Source: Lentibacillus lipolyticus
GTDB lineage: Bacteria; Bacillota; Bacilli; Bacillales; Amphibacillaceae
Assembly (NCBI GenBank): GCA_004145795.1
Contig: SEIO01000017.1
Location: 1 to 63,040, forward strand
Direction: 5' to 3'
Length of the DNA stretch: 63,040 nucleotides
A program made the position numbers and the translations under genes. Numbering within the stretch: the stretch's first letter is position 1; each line of letters begins with the position of its first letter. The notes under the pieces are model-generated. The model searched no databases. It saw only the letters and a program-made list of their open reading frames with translations, and was not told where the DNA came from. Below, one piece after another: positions 48,206 to 57,157 of the stretch.

Positions 48206-49621
48206 TTATCGAAAAACAGTAATGCTGCCAGTAATGTCCCGATGCTGGAACGTAACACCTTGCTGCAGCAGCCTTTTAACTAATCGAAGGTGCCTTTCTG
48301 TGATTCGTTCACCCTTCATAATTATGGGAATTCCCGGCGGATACGGTATTATTGCTTCTGCTGCAACACATCCCACCGAATGCTGCAAAGGCACTTCTTT
48401 CGTTTGGCGTTGCCACATTGCCTGGTAGTCCAAATCAAGTTCTATTAATTTTTCTATAAATATATTTTCCATTTTCATTATATCATGATTTGCCGAAAAT
48501 TTTAATTGTGCATCCACACGTTCAACAGCATTTTTCAAATATGCCATTTCCGTAAAAGGGGCCAGCCCATGTACGATTAACACCTGATTATGGGTAGATA
48601 ACTCTGGGTAAATTCCCTCCCGTTCCAAGGCATTAGCCAGCTTTTCCCCAGTAATGCCGTGTTTGGGCTGCAATGTGATTTTTAGTGGGTCCTCCGACTC
48701 CAAGACATTCCACCATTCACCTGTCAGTATATCCTTAAGACAGGCGGCACTTTCCGTTATCAAAGCGATATCCTGGATGGTCAAGCCCGCCAAGTAATGA
48801 CGTGCCAAGTCCAATGACGCCATGATGGGATACGACGGACTGCTCGACTGCAGCATCTGTAAATAGTGGCTGATGCGTTCGGTGGCAATCAACGATGAAC
48901 AGACGTGTAAATAGGACCCCATCGTCATGGCTGGTGCCATCTTATGTGCCGATTGAACAACAACATCCGCACCCTGCTTTAGTGCAGAATCCGGGAAATG
49001 TTTGTCCAGCGAAAAATGGACCCCATGTGCTTCATCAACAAGCACTGGTACATTATATGCATGCGCATGGTCAATCATTTCTTTCAGCGGGAATGTTCCG
49101 CCAAAATAGTCCGGATAAGTTAGAACAACCGCTTTTGCATCCGAATGCATCCTTAATGCTTCCTTTATACTATACATACTCGGTGCCGTATAGCGCCCTT
49201 TTGTATCATCAAATTCCGGTGCTGTAAATACAGGCCTGGCGCCACTTAACTCCAGCCCATGCATAATCGATTTATGACTGTTGCGCTGCACAATAATTTT
49301 ATCCCCGGGAGAACAGACAGCCATTATCATTGCCAGGTTCCCCGCCGTACTGCCGCCGACAAGAAAAAATGAATCATCCGCACCAAAAAAGGCAGCCGCC
49401 AATTCTTGCGCGTCCCTAATAACATCCGTTGGCGCATGTAAATCATCTAAGCCTGTCAGCTCTGTCATGTCTAACGGGAGAACCTGTCCAAAGAAAGACC
49501 GTGCCTGTTCCGGAAAAATCATTCCATTCTTATGCCCCGGAACATGAAACGAAATTGGATTACGTCCAGCCATTGTTTGTAATGCGTTGTATAACGGTGT
49601 TTTCGTCTGGTCCTTCATCAT
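48206..49621 (-). CDS. yaaO: Orn/Lys/Arg decarboxylase family protein YaaO
   Basis: A 471-residue PLP-dependent enzyme of the arginine/lysine/ornithine decarboxylase family. Seen: SFHVPGHKNGMIFP near the start, GSTAGNLAMIMAVCSPGDKI, the PLP aspartate in VLVDEAHGVHFSL and the Schiff-base lysine in VQSAHKMAPAMTMGSYLH at about residue 221. The C-terminal domain contains GCVAAEAIIPYPPGIPIIMKGE. The substrate cannot be told from sequence; polyamine precursor formation is plausible. Confidence 0.93.
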   Translation of the reverse strand: MMKDQTKTPLYNALQTMAGRNPISFHVPGHKNGMIFPEQARSFFGQVLPLDMTELTGLDDLHAPTDVIRDAQELAAAFFGADDSFFLVGGSTAGNLAMIMAVCSPGDKIIVQRNSHKSIMHGLELSGARPVFTAPEFDDTKGRYTAPSMYSIKEALRMHSDAKAVVLTYPDYFGGTFPLKEMIDHAHAYNVPVLVDEAHGVHFSLDKHFPDSALKQGADVVVQSAHKMAPAMTMGSYLHVCSSLIATERISHYLQMLQSSSPSYPIMASLDLARHYLAGLTIQDIALITESAACLKDILTGEWWNVLESEDPLKITLQPKHGITGEKLANALEREGIYPELSTHNQVLIVHGLAPFTEMAYLKNAVERVDAQLKFSANHDIMKMENIFIEKLIELDLDYQAMWQRQTKEVPLQHSVGCVAAEAIIPYPPGIPIIMKGERITERHLRLVKRLLQQGVTFQHRDITGSITVFR

Positions 49622-49666
49622 TACTCATTCATCCTTTAACTGCTTCCGCTTTTATTCTATTCCAAT

Positions 49667-49699
49667 GAAAAAGTCCCCTGCAATAAATTCGCAAGGGAC
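49667..49699 (-). terminator. terminator of csfB
   Basis: On the minus strand GTCCCTTGC, a nine-base loop, GCAGGGGAC and then TTTTTC, 13 bases after the csfB stop. Confidence 0.9.
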
Positions 49700-49711
49700 C
49701 TTGAATAACTC

Positions 49712-49903
49712 CTAAGAATATAGTGTTGGGCGATTAACATTTTTTAGCTTCTGTAAATAGTAACGATACTTTTCTTCTCTTGGTTCTGTTTGAACCATGT
49801 TCGTTTCGCACTCACGGCAAATGAACATTTTGTATAAATGGATGCCCCGTTCCTTTTCTTCTTCACAAATTCCACATCGTTCCAACATTACTTTTTGTTC
49901 CAT
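49712..49903 (-). CDS. csfB: anti-SigG / anti-SigE factor CsfB (Gin)
   Basis: A 63-residue zinc protein with CGICEEEKERGIHLYKMFICRECE at residues 11-34, where two CxxC pairs form the zinc knuckle, ending LKNVNRPTLYS. B. subtilis Gin holds SigG inactive until engulfment and inhibits SigE in the mother cell (literature). GGAGGTGGGG lies before the ATG. It has a textbook SigF promoter upstream. Confidence 0.93.
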   Translation of the reverse strand: MEQKVMLERCGICEEEKERGIHLYKMFICRECETNMVQTEPREEKYRYYLQKLKNVNRPTLYS

Positions 49904-49922
49904 GTCCCCACCTCCGTTAGCT

Positions 49923-49952
49923 TAGTATCTCCTAATCTAACGAATCGTATAC
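49923..49952 (-). promoter_or_regulatory. SigF promoter of csfB
   Basis: On the minus strand GTATA (49948-49952), 15 bases and GGAGATACTA (49923-49932) fit the SigF consensus GYWTA-N15/16-GGNNANANTW at every fixed position. csfB is SigF-dependent in B. subtilis. Confidence 0.82.
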
Positions 49953-50089
49953 ATGATAATCTTGCAAATGTAGATTTTTTTTAATAGAAAACACCTGTAA
50001 GAGATCTTTGTGTATACACCAGTATATGCGGTGGAGACTTTTTTCTTTACAGTTTCACCTAACATTTTTGAGGAATATTTTTAACAGAC

Positions 50090-50600
50090 TGTTGCTTTTC
50101 GCATCAACTTAAAGAATGAAGCGCCGTTGAACTTGTATAAAATGTGACGTACAGGACGTCAAGAACTTAGTCTGCCAACATTCCCCTGCAGGAATATCGC
50201 TTAATGATTTCCGCTACGGGCAGTCGCTTTCCGCGGGCAACGCTTCAGCTTCCTCGGAAGCAAAGACCGCTTCCTGTGGGATCTTCAGCTGTTGCTTTTC
50301 CCGCAGGAGTCGACTGCCCTCCGCTCCAATCAACCATCATATTAGCAATAATACTGATAAAAAGCGAAGTAGCGTAAAGCCAGCGAAGGAACTACACGAA
50401 GACTCCTGCGGGAAATGGGAGATCGGTGAGACCCCGCAGAACGACGAGCAAAACATCCACCGAGTAAGCTGCGAGTTGCGAGGAGCGTATGCTTCGCCGA
50501 GCTAGCTTGCAACGCGACGAGCACCCAAGTTCGAGGAGGCTCACCACTCCCCCGCGGAAAGCGAAGTGTATTTCCGTAGCGGTGTCACAGCACTCTATTT
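50090..50600. repeat. pair of inverted, structured dispersed repeats in the csfB-bofA gap
   Basis: Copy 1 (about 50195-50330) has ends GGGCAGTCG (50218-50226) and CGACTGCCC (50311-50319). They bracket GC-rich stems, including GCTTCCTCGGAAGC. Copy 2 (about 50390-50585), in the opposite orientation, shares GACTCCTGCGGGAAA and CCCGCGGAAAGCGA with the reverse complement of copy 1. It carries an extra GC-rich block between about 50450 and 50535, with its own inverted repeats (AGCTGCGAGTTGCGAGG / CTTGCAACGCGACGAGC). Such elements are scattered through halophilic Bacillaceae genomes. Short frames inside them are not genes. In B. subtilis the rrnA operon lies in this gap. Confidence 0.8.
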
Positions 50601-50675
50601 TTTTCTTTGCGTCGCATTTTCTATCAACTGCGACGGATAAATAACCAAGTTTACGAAAACAGTCTTAAATAACCA
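50601..50675. other. short unassigned stretch before bofA
   Basis: Nothing recognisable. No terminator is obvious after bofA on the minus strand. Confidence 0.4.
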
Positions 50676-50942
50676 TCACGGTATGATAAATAAATGGATG
50701 GCTGCCAGTGATGCTAGTCCAAATAAACCTAAAAGCCCGGATACGGCTGCCGTGAAAAGATTGATTGGAATATGCAGTCCAATCGCCCCACCAAATACAT
50801 TAAAGAAAAACAGAAACAAAATGCCAATTCCCATTTTCACCGTACCATTTGCAATGAGACGCATGGGCTTCACAGGGGCACCTGCAAACAGCAAAATAAC
50901 AATCAAGGCAACCATAATCGATATGACCAGCGTCGAACTCAT
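50676..50942 (-). CDS. bofA: inhibitor of pro-SigK processing BofA
   Basis: An 88-residue integral membrane protein. Hydrophobic segments at about residues 3-22 (LVISIMVALIVILLFAGAPV) and 33-85 include the conserved GIGILFLFFFNVFGGAIGLHIPINLFTAAVSGLLGLFG. In B. subtilis BofA sits with SpoIVFA and holds the SpoIVFB protease inactive until the forespore signal arrives (literature). It follows yaaL and recR in the same direction. The ribosome site is modest (GGGGTG). Confidence 0.93.
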   Translation of the reverse strand: MSSTLVISIMVALIVILLFAGAPVKPMRLIANGTVKMGIGILFLFFFNVFGGAIGLHIPINLFTAAVSGLLGLFGLASLAAIHLFIIP

Positions 50943-51014
50943 TCCGAAAACACCCCTTTTCCTTGTCCCTTTCTATTTATATATGAAAAGGCGTGCGGAA
51001 AAAGAACTTATTAT

Positions 51015-51233
51015 CTATTTATTAAATCGGATGGCACTGATTTTACGTCGTTTAGCCTCGCGCAGCAAAAATAAATAGTTTTCCATGGCAAGGTGTTGCC
51101 TGTAAAAAATTTCTTCTGTTGGTTCAATGCTTTTCTCGACAATTGCCTGGATCTGTTTCCATTCGTGTTCCAAAGCTACTATCGCATCCAGCAATTGTTC
51201 GTCTGCTTGCCGCTTTTTCTTTTTTTTGTTCAT
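51015..51233 (-). CDS. yaaL: DUF2508 small protein YaaL
   Basis: A 72-residue, highly charged, mostly helical protein: KKKKKRQADEQLLDAIVALEHEWKQIQAIVEKS, then YRQHLAMENYLFLLREAKRRKISAIRFNK. Function is unknown to me. It lies between recR and bofA as in B. subtilis, with AGGTGATGAA before its ATG. Confidence 0.87.
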   Translation of the reverse strand: MNKKKKKRQADEQLLDAIVALEHEWKQIQAIVEKSIEPTEEIFYRQHLAMENYLFLLREAKRRKISAIRFNK

Positions 51234-51250
51234 TTCATCACCTGACCGTA

Positions 51251-51847
51251 CTAGAGGTCTCTCCTGCCTTCGAGTGCCTTGGAAAGTGTCACCTCATCTG
51301 CGTATTCCAAATCACCGCCAACAGGCAGTCCGTGTGCAATTCGGCTTGTTTTGATACCTGACGGCTTAACAAGACGGGAGATGTACATAGCCGTTGCTTC
51401 TCCTTCAATATTCGGATTGGTGGCAAGAATTAATTCTTCTACGCCTTCATCTTTCAGTCTATTAATCAGGTCTGGTACATTGATATCTTCCGGGCCGATA
51501 CCATCCATTGGCGAAATGGCACCATGCAGGACATGGTATTTGCCGTTATATTCCTTCATTTTTTCCATTGCGATAACATCTTTTGGATCCTGCACAACGC
51601 AAATGATGGAGCCATCTCGTGACGTATCCTGGCAAATCGCGCATGGATCCTGGTCCGTAATGTGCCCGCACGTAGAACAATGTGTCAGTTCCCGCTTGGC
51701 ATCGACCAGGGATTTAGCAAAATCCAGCACATCATCATCATTCATATTCAGCACAAAAAATGCCAGACGGACTGCAGTTTTTGGACCAATCCCTGGCAAT
51801 TTTGTGAAACTGTCAATCAGTTTAGAAATCGGTTCTGGATAGTACAT
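51251..51847 (-). CDS. recR: recombination mediator RecR
   Basis: Helps load RecA at gaps with RecF and RecO. The 198-residue product has the N-terminal HhH region ([24 protein letters not shown]), the zinc finger [16 protein letters not shown] at about 57-72, and the Toprim motif [16 protein letters not shown]. The start at 51847 has AGGAGG seven bases upstream, giving the universal RecR length. Confidence 0.97.
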   Translation of the reverse strand: MYYPEPISKLIDSFTKLPGIGPKTAVRLAFFVLNMNDDDVLDFAKSLVDAKRELTHCSTCGHITDQDPCAICQDTSRDGSIICVVQDPKDVIAMEKMKEYNGKYHVLHGAISPMDGIGPEDINVPDLINRLKDEGVEELILATNPNIEGEATAMYISRLVKPSGIKTSRIAHGLPVGGDLEYADEVTLSKALEGRRDL

Positions 51848-51943
51848 TCTAATGCCTCCTATAGAAAAAACGAGGCTCACTTACACCTTCCAGCGAGTAC
51901 TCATGTTTTCTTATAAGGTCTACAATCCTATATTTGACCGACG

Positions 51944-52258
51944 TTAGAACATTCCAGGCATGTTCATGCCCTTCGTGAATTGTCCCATTGTGTCATTTGT
52001 TTTATCCTCGATTTGTTTAAGAACATCATTCGTTGCAGCTAGAATAAGATCCTGGAGCATGTCAATATCATCCGGATCAACAACTTCTTCGGAAATCTGA
52101 ACATCGGTTATTTCCTTTTTGCCGTTTGCAACAACCGTGACCATGCCACCGCCGCTTGATGCTTCAAACGTCATCTCATGCAGTTCTTCCTGGGCCTTCA
52201 TCATTTTCTTCTGCATCTTCTGCATTTGCTTCATCATGTTATTCATATTTCCTTTCAT
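51944..52258 (-). CDS. ebfC: nucleoid-associated protein, YbaB/EbfC family
   Basis: A 104-residue DNA-binding protein rich in methionine at the N-terminus ([21 protein letters not shown]). The conserved core is [47 protein letters not shown], closing with [14 protein letters not shown]. It is yaaK in B. subtilis, always between dnaX and recR. AAGGAGG precedes the ATG. Confidence 0.95.
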   Translation of the reverse strand: MKGNMNNMMKQMQKMQKKMMKAQEELHEMTFEASSGGGMVTVVANGKKEITDVQISEEVVDPDDIDMLQDLILAATNDVLKQIEDKTNDTMGQFTKGMNMPGMF

Positions 52259-52288
52259 CGGAAACGCCTCCTTGAATAGAATCGGTTT

Positions 52289-53977
52289 TTATTCATGTAT
52301 TTCCAACAGGTCATCGCCAACAAGCTTTCTGGCTTCTTCCACCAGCGGATCTTTCTCTGGACTTTCATCTGCGGCGGATTGTTCCTGCCTGCTTATATAT
52401 TCATTGCGCAACTCCTGCCAGTTATGCGCCGGAATTGGTATAATGGTCCAATCCTTCCCAGTGACACTTTTAAGAACGGATTCTGCCGTCACTTGGTTAT
52501 CAAGAAAAAGGGAGCAATGAATCTCGTATTTAAACTGAACAATCAATGCATCCTGTGATGCTGCTGCTGGTTTGCTATCCTGAATCGTTGCATGAGCAGG
52601 AGCACTGGCTGATTTCAGCTTCGACAGGAACGATGCCCACTGGGATTGCACTTCTTTCAACAACGGCCGTTCTGCCACATCAAGCACACGCCGGATTTTT
52701 TCATACGGTACGGCATAGCTGTTTTTGGACGACCTTGGTTTCGGCTGCCTTGGCTCATTTTTCGGAGACGGCTGCTTGGCAGCAGTCGGTGATTCTTTCA
52801 GTGCCGTCAGCTCTTTCTCGAGGTGCTGGATCTTTGTCATCAATTCGGTCATTTTTTCCGAATCCTGCACATGCTGCACTGTTGCATTCCTGTCGTCATT
52901 GTCAGCAATCGTCAGCAATGCAATTTCAATAAACACTTTCGGGCTGTTCGTCCATTTTATCTCCTGTTGGCATTGGTTCAGATGGGTGATGGCCTCCTGG
53001 ATCCAGCTATTAGAAACCTCACCGGCAAGCTGTTTGAACGGCTCATCAACCATCGCTCGCTCCAAGATGCCTTCCAGGGAGGGTGCACTTTTATAAAGCA
53101 ATAAATCACGCAAAAAGTAGATGAGATCATACACAAAACGTGCCGGGTCTTTCCCGTTCTGAATTAGTTCATCCAACAAAGTTAGCGCCCGCTGTACATC
53201 CCGTTGCTGAAGTGCCTGCACGATATCCGTCAAAAGCCCTTGTGCCACACCGCCTGTGACAGCCAGAACATCCTCCAGTTCCACACGTTCGTTACTGTAG
53301 GAAATGGCCTGATCAAGAATGCTCAGCGCATCCCGCATACCACCTTCTGCTGCCAGCGCAATCGTTTCCATTGCCTCAGACGATATAGCTATATTTTCTG
53401 CGCTAACCACCGTCTGCATGCGCTCAACGATTGATTTGCCCGTAATCGGCTTAAAGTCAAAACGCTGGCACCTTGACGCAACGGTCAGTGGAATTTTATG
53501 TGGCTCAGTTGTAGCCAAAATGAACACAACATGTTTTGGTGGTTCTTCCAATGTTTTCAGAAGTGCATTAAACGCACTTGTCGAAATCATGTGCACTTCA
53601 TCAATAATATACACTTTATAAGGCACAGTACTTGAAGCATATTTGACTTTATCACGTATTTCGCGGATATCCTCCACACTCGTGTTCGACGCAGCATCCA
53701 TTTCAATTATATCGGAAATAGAGCCATCCTGAATACCGCGGCAGGCAGCACATTCATTACATGGTTCTTTTACCGGGGCATTTTCACAATTAATTGTTTT
53801 TGCAAAAATTTTAGCCGCACTTGTTTTACCAGTCCCCCGCGGGCCAGAAAAAATATAAGCGTGTGAAAATTTTTTCTGGACAATAGCATTTTGCAATGTT
53901 CTTGTGATATGGGTTTGTCCGACAACATCCTGAAACTGCCTTGGACGCCATACACGGTATAGTGCCTGATAGCTCAT
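52289..53977 (-). CDS. dnaX: DNA polymerase III subunits gamma and tau
   Basis: Clamp-loader ATPase and organiser of the replisome. The 562-residue product has Walker A GPRGTGKTSAAKIFAK at about residues 43-58, the zinc module CENAPVKEPCNECAAC and Walker B VYIIDEVHMISTSAFNALLKTLEEPP. A tau-type C-terminal extension follows. I see no slippery run that would force a gamma frameshift. The ATG at 53977 (MSYQALYRVWRPRQF) follows AGGGGAG by nine bases. Confidence 0.97.
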   Translation of the reverse strand: MSYQALYRVWRPRQFQDVVGQTHITRTLQNAIVQKKFSHAYIFSGPRGTGKTSAAKIFAKTINCENAPVKEPCNECAACRGIQDGSISDIIEMDAASNTSVEDIREIRDKVKYASSTVPYKVYIIDEVHMISTSAFNALLKTLEEPPKHVVFILATTEPHKIPLTVASRCQRFDFKPITGKSIVERMQTVVSAENIAISSEAMETIALAAEGGMRDALSILDQAISYSNERVELEDVLAVTGGVAQGLLTDIVQALQQRDVQRALTLLDELIQNGKDPARFVYDLIYFLRDLLLYKSAPSLEGILERAMVDEPFKQLAGEVSNSWIQEAITHLNQCQQEIKWTNSPKVFIEIALLTIADNDDRNATVQHVQDSEKMTELMTKIQHLEKELTALKESPTAAKQPSPKNEPRQPKPRSSKNSYAVPYEKIRRVLDVAERPLLKEVQSQWASFLSKLKSASAPAHATIQDSKPAAASQDALIVQFKYEIHCSLFLDNQVTAESVLKSVTGKDWTIIPIPAHNWQELRNEYISRQEQSAADESPEKDPLVEEARKLVGDDLLEIHE

Positions 53978-54010
53978 AATGAATGGCTCCCCTTTATAAA
54001 TTCTAATTAA

Positions 54011-54040
54011 ATTATACTCGATTTCAGGGGTGAATGTGAA
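54011..54040 (-). promoter_or_regulatory. promoter of dnaX
   Basis: The minus strand has TTCACA (54035-54040), 18 bases and TATAAT (54011-54016), about 34 bases before dnaX. Confidence 0.7.
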
Positions 54041-54111
54041 CCTTAATGTCCCATCTGTTCGAAAATGGCTGCGGGTTAAGAGCGAGCAGTCATTAGGACA
54101 ATCCAAATGTA

Positions 54112-54153
54112 TGAAAAAAACTGCATCAGTCCGCAGTACGGTGCTGATGCAGC
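54112..54153 (-). terminator. terminator of the SRP RNA gene
   Basis: On the minus strand GCTGCATCAG, a loop, CTGATGCAG and then seven Ts, just after the RNA 3' end. Confidence 0.9.
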
Positions 54154-54164
54154 TTTACAATCCT

Positions 54165-54441
54165 ATGTAACCGTGCACCCATTGTTGATTGAGTATCCAT
54201 AAGCGTTACCCAAGTTCATGGCTCGGCTCAGGCTTCCCCGCGGCACACAGGAATAACCACTTACTGCTGCTTCCTTCCGGATCTGACAGGATTCATGGGT
54301 TCCTGTTGCGCAGGACCTGGGCGTCAACACCAATCCCTTGAGGCAGGCCTTACAGATGCCCAACCTCGAATGGGGATTCGGCCTCGCTATAGCGGATTGC
54401 GAGTACAGGGCACCGCTACCTCCCCGCTTAGCACGGCAATA
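54165..54441 (-). ncRNA. scr: signal recognition particle RNA, large Bacillus type (scRNA)
   Basis: On the minus strand it begins TATTGCCGTGCTAAGCGGGG and ends near GGTGCACGGTTACA, whose arms pair (TGCCGTGC/GCACGGTA-like). The S-domain tip ATCCGGAAGGAAGCAGCAG and the symmetric loop GTCAGATCCGG are intact. The 5' Alu-type section AGCGGGGAGGTAGCGGTGCCCTGTA is also present, so it is the roughly 270-nt long form, not the short 4.5S type. It lies between dnaX and tadA as in B. subtilis. The ends are accurate to a few bases. Confidence 0.96.
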
Positions 54442-54444
54442 CTT

Positions 54445-54473
54445 ATTATACGTACTATCCCCACAAAATGCAA
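54445..54473 (-). promoter_or_regulatory. promoter of the SRP RNA gene
   Basis: The minus strand has TTGCAT (54468-54473), 17 bases and TATAAT (54445-54450), ending about four to seven bases before the RNA 5' end. Confidence 0.85.
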
Positions 54474-54549
54474 TGGAAAATGAGTAAGTGGATACATTTT
54501 ACAACACAAAAGTTGAACCCTTATTGATCAAAAGAATACAGGGGCACGC

Positions 54550-55047
<498 letters not shown>

Positions 55048-55087
55048 TTATTTTGTCAAAAAGGGAATAGGTTTGCATCCATGTATG

Positions 55088-55116
55088 GTATATCTGTCTT
55101 CATCCAGTCATAAGGT
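55088..55116 (+). promoter_or_regulatory. candidate SigE promoter of sleL
   Basis: GTATATC (55088-55094), 14 bases and CATAAGGT (55109-55116) partly match the SigE consensus KMATATT-N14-CATACANT. B. subtilis yaaH is SigE-dependent; the match here is only moderate. Confidence 0.4.
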
Positions 55117-55153
55117 GTAATTAGAATACAGCTGAAAGAAGGAGGGAACTTTC

Positions 55154-56446
55154 GTGCAAATTCATGTGGTACAACAAGGTGACACATTGTACGGAATTGC
55201 CAATATGTATGGTACACCAATCAATGAACTAGTTGATGCAAATGAACTGGATGCACCCAACAACCTTGTTGTCGGCCAATCATTGGTTATACCGATTGTC
55301 GGGCAATTCTATTTTGTTCAGCCTGGCGATAGACTATATTCCATCGCTCAAAAATTCGGCATGTCCACTCAGCAATTGGCACAAATTAACCAATTCCCCA
55401 TCAATAATCCACTGCCTATTGGTTACAGATTGTATATTCCAGAGCAGCCAAAACAACAAATAACTGCCAATGCTTATATTGAACCTTATGGCGATAATGT
55501 TTCTGACACATTAGTAAATGCAGCGCGTAAAACGGCACCATACCTAACCTATATCGCGCCATTCAGCTACCGTGTCAACAGGGATGGCACCCTTACTCCG
55601 CCGCCATTAGATAACTTCCGGCAAATTGCTAATGAAAACAATACGGCAAGGATGCTTGCTGTGTCTAATTTAGAGGAGGGAGAATTCAGTACCGAACTTG
55701 GGCACATCATTGTCACCGTCCAGGCCGTTCAGAATACGCTGCTTGATAATATTGTCAATGTTGCTAATGAACAAGGTTACCGTGATGTCCATTTTGATAT
55801 TGAATTTTTGCCGCCAGATGACCGGGAAGCCTATAATAATTTCCTGCGCAAGGCTAAACAACGCTTATCAGAAGAAGGACTATTTCTGTCCACCGCACTT
55901 GCCCCAAAAACAAGCGCTGAACAAGAAGGAGCATTATATGAAGCTCATGACTATGCCGCCCATGGGGAAATTGCTGACTTTGTCGTACTGATGACTTATG
56001 AATGGGGATACAGTTACGGCCCACCTTTAGCCGTATCTCCAATAGATGAAGTTCGTAAAGTTGTCAACTTTGCATTAAGTGTCATGCCTGCCAATAAAAT
56101 CATGCTTGGACAAAACTTATATGGCTATGACTGGACATTGCCATACGAAGAAGGTGGCGACCCTGCTGAAGCAATCAGTCCACAACAAGCAATAAAACGA
56201 GCGCGCATGAACCATGTAGCCATTCAGTACGATGACGAAGCACAGGCGCCATTTTACACGTATTACGATGAGCAGGGCAATAAGCATGAAGTATGGTTTG
56301 AGGACGCACGCTCCATTCAGGCCAAATTTGACATGATTAAGGAACTCGGACTGCGCGGGATCAGTTACTGGAAGCTCGGGCTCGCCTTCCCGCAAAACTG
56401 GCTGCTGTTACAGGACCGTTTCAATGTTGAAAAATTGGAGGAATAA
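55154..56446 (+). CDS. sleL: spore cortex peptidoglycan N-acetylglucosaminidase SleL (YaaH)
   Basis: Degrades spore peptidoglycan during germination. The 430-residue product has two LysM domains (IHVVQQGDTLYGIANMYGTP at 3-22, FYFVQPGDRLYSIAQKFGMS at about 53-72). A family 18 glycosidase domain runs from about 98 to the end, with the catalytic region VHFDIEFLPPDDREAY near residue 215. There is no signal peptide, as in B. subtilis YaaH, where LysM targets the protein to the spore. The start is a GTG after AAGGAGGG. It runs against its left neighbour tadA. Confidence 0.95.
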   Translation: MQIHVVQQGDTLYGIANMYGTPINELVDANELDAPNNLVVGQSLVIPIVGQFYFVQPGDRLYSIAQKFGMSTQQLAQINQFPINNPLPIGYRLYIPEQPKQQITANAYIEPYGDNVSDTLVNAARKTAPYLTYIAPFSYRVNRDGTLTPPPLDNFRQIANENNTARMLAVSNLEEGEFSTELGHIIVTVQAVQNTLLDNIVNVANEQGYRDVHFDIEFLPPDDREAYNNFLRKAKQRLSEEGLFLSTALAPKTSAEQEGALYEAHDYAAHGEIADFVVLMTYEWGYSYGPPLAVSPIDEVRKVVNFALSVMPANKIMLGQNLYGYDWTLPYEEGGDPAEAISPQQAIKRARMNHVAIQYDDEAQAPFYTYYDEQGNKHEVWFEDARSIQAKFDMIKELGLRGISYWKLGLAFPQNWLLLQDRFNVEKLEE

Positions 56447-56449
56447 GTT

Positions 56450-56484
56450 AAAATCCCCCTTGAGGTTCAAGGGGGATTTTGCTA
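56450..56484 (+). terminator. terminator of sleL (bidirectional)
   Basis: AAAATCCCCCTTGA and TCAAGGGGGATTTT pair across a two-base loop, right after the sleL stop. It also ends the convergent pfpI-like gene. Confidence 0.92.
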
Positions 56485-56485
56485 A

Positions 56486-57004
56486 TTAATTGTTTAACAA
56501 TTGCAATGCTTCCCTGTTAAATGCAGGGATATCATCTGGTTGACGGCTCGTAACGAGTTGATTACAGCAAACAACCACTTCTTCATCAACTACGTTAGCA
56601 CCGGCATATGCCATATCTGTCTGGATGGACTTAAAACCTGTTGCTTTTCGTCCTTCCAGTTTTTTAGCTGTAATCAGGAGTTGCGGCCCATGACAAATAG
56701 CAAACACCGGTTTCTTCGCATCCATAAAATGACCGGCAAATTTCACAAAACGCTCATCTGCACGCAGCATATCCGGCGAAAAACCACCAGGGATAAACAA
56801 TGCGTCAAAGTCTTCCGGATTTACATTGGCAATGGCCTCATCAATCGTAACAGATGTTTCTTTGTTTTTACCTGTTACTTGTTTTCCTTTTTCCTTGTCA
56901 ATAGTCACCACTTCATGACCATCATCCTTAAACGCCTGTATCGGTTCTGTGTATTCCACATCCTCAAACATGTCGGTCATCACTGTTGCTATCTTTTTGC
57001 CCAT
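56486..57004 (-). CDS. DJ-1/PfpI family protein (YraA/YfkM-like general stress protein)
   Basis: A 172-residue flavodoxin-like protein of the PfpI group: KIATVMTDMFEDVEYTEPIQAF at the start, then FDALFIPGGFSPDMLR, and the nucleophile elbow PVFAICHGPQLL with Cys at about residue 104. Members act as glyoxalase/deglycase or are called protease I; I cannot choose between these. The ATG at 57004 has AAGGAG eight bases upstream. This gene is not at this position in B. subtilis. Confidence 0.92.
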   Translation of the reverse strand: MGKKIATVMTDMFEDVEYTEPIQAFKDDGHEVVTIDKEKGKQVTGKNKETSVTIDEAIANVNPEDFDALFIPGGFSPDMLRADERFVKFAGHFMDAKKPVFAICHGPQLLITAKKLEGRKATGFKSIQTDMAYAGANVVDEEVVVCCNQLVTSRQPDDIPAFNREALQLLNN

Positions 57005-57117
57005 AAGACTCACTCCTTCTGGCATTTATAAATTTGAGCACAATAACTTGGCCCTTTTATTATTTTAGTAGCATATAAAAGAGTGAACAACCTATCTGCA
57101 TGGCACCATTGTTTTTC

Positions 57118-57150
57118 AAAAAAAGACTGCCATCCGCAGATGACAGCCTC
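57118..57150 (-). terminator. terminator of acsA
   Basis: On the minus strand GGCTGTCATC, TGCG, GATGGCAGTC and then seven Ts, about 10 bases after the acsA stop. Confidence 0.92.
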
Positions 57151-57157
57151 GTTTTTT

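Noticed and set aside
49985-50080. Terminator-like hairpin CACC...GGTG followed by a T-run on the plus strand
   Set aside because: The stem is only four base pairs and no plus-strand gene precedes it.
50342-50524. 60-codon minus-strand frame in the csfB-bofA gap
   Set aside because: It lies inside the GC-rich dispersed repeat and its residues simply reflect the repeat's palindromes.
52289-53977. Programmed frameshift in dnaX producing gamma
   Set aside because: No A-rich slippery heptamer with a following stem was seen in the tau region, and B. subtilis does not use one.
54163-54363. 66-codon minus-strand frame near dnaX
   Set aside because: It is contained in the SRP RNA, whose conserved structure explains the sequence.
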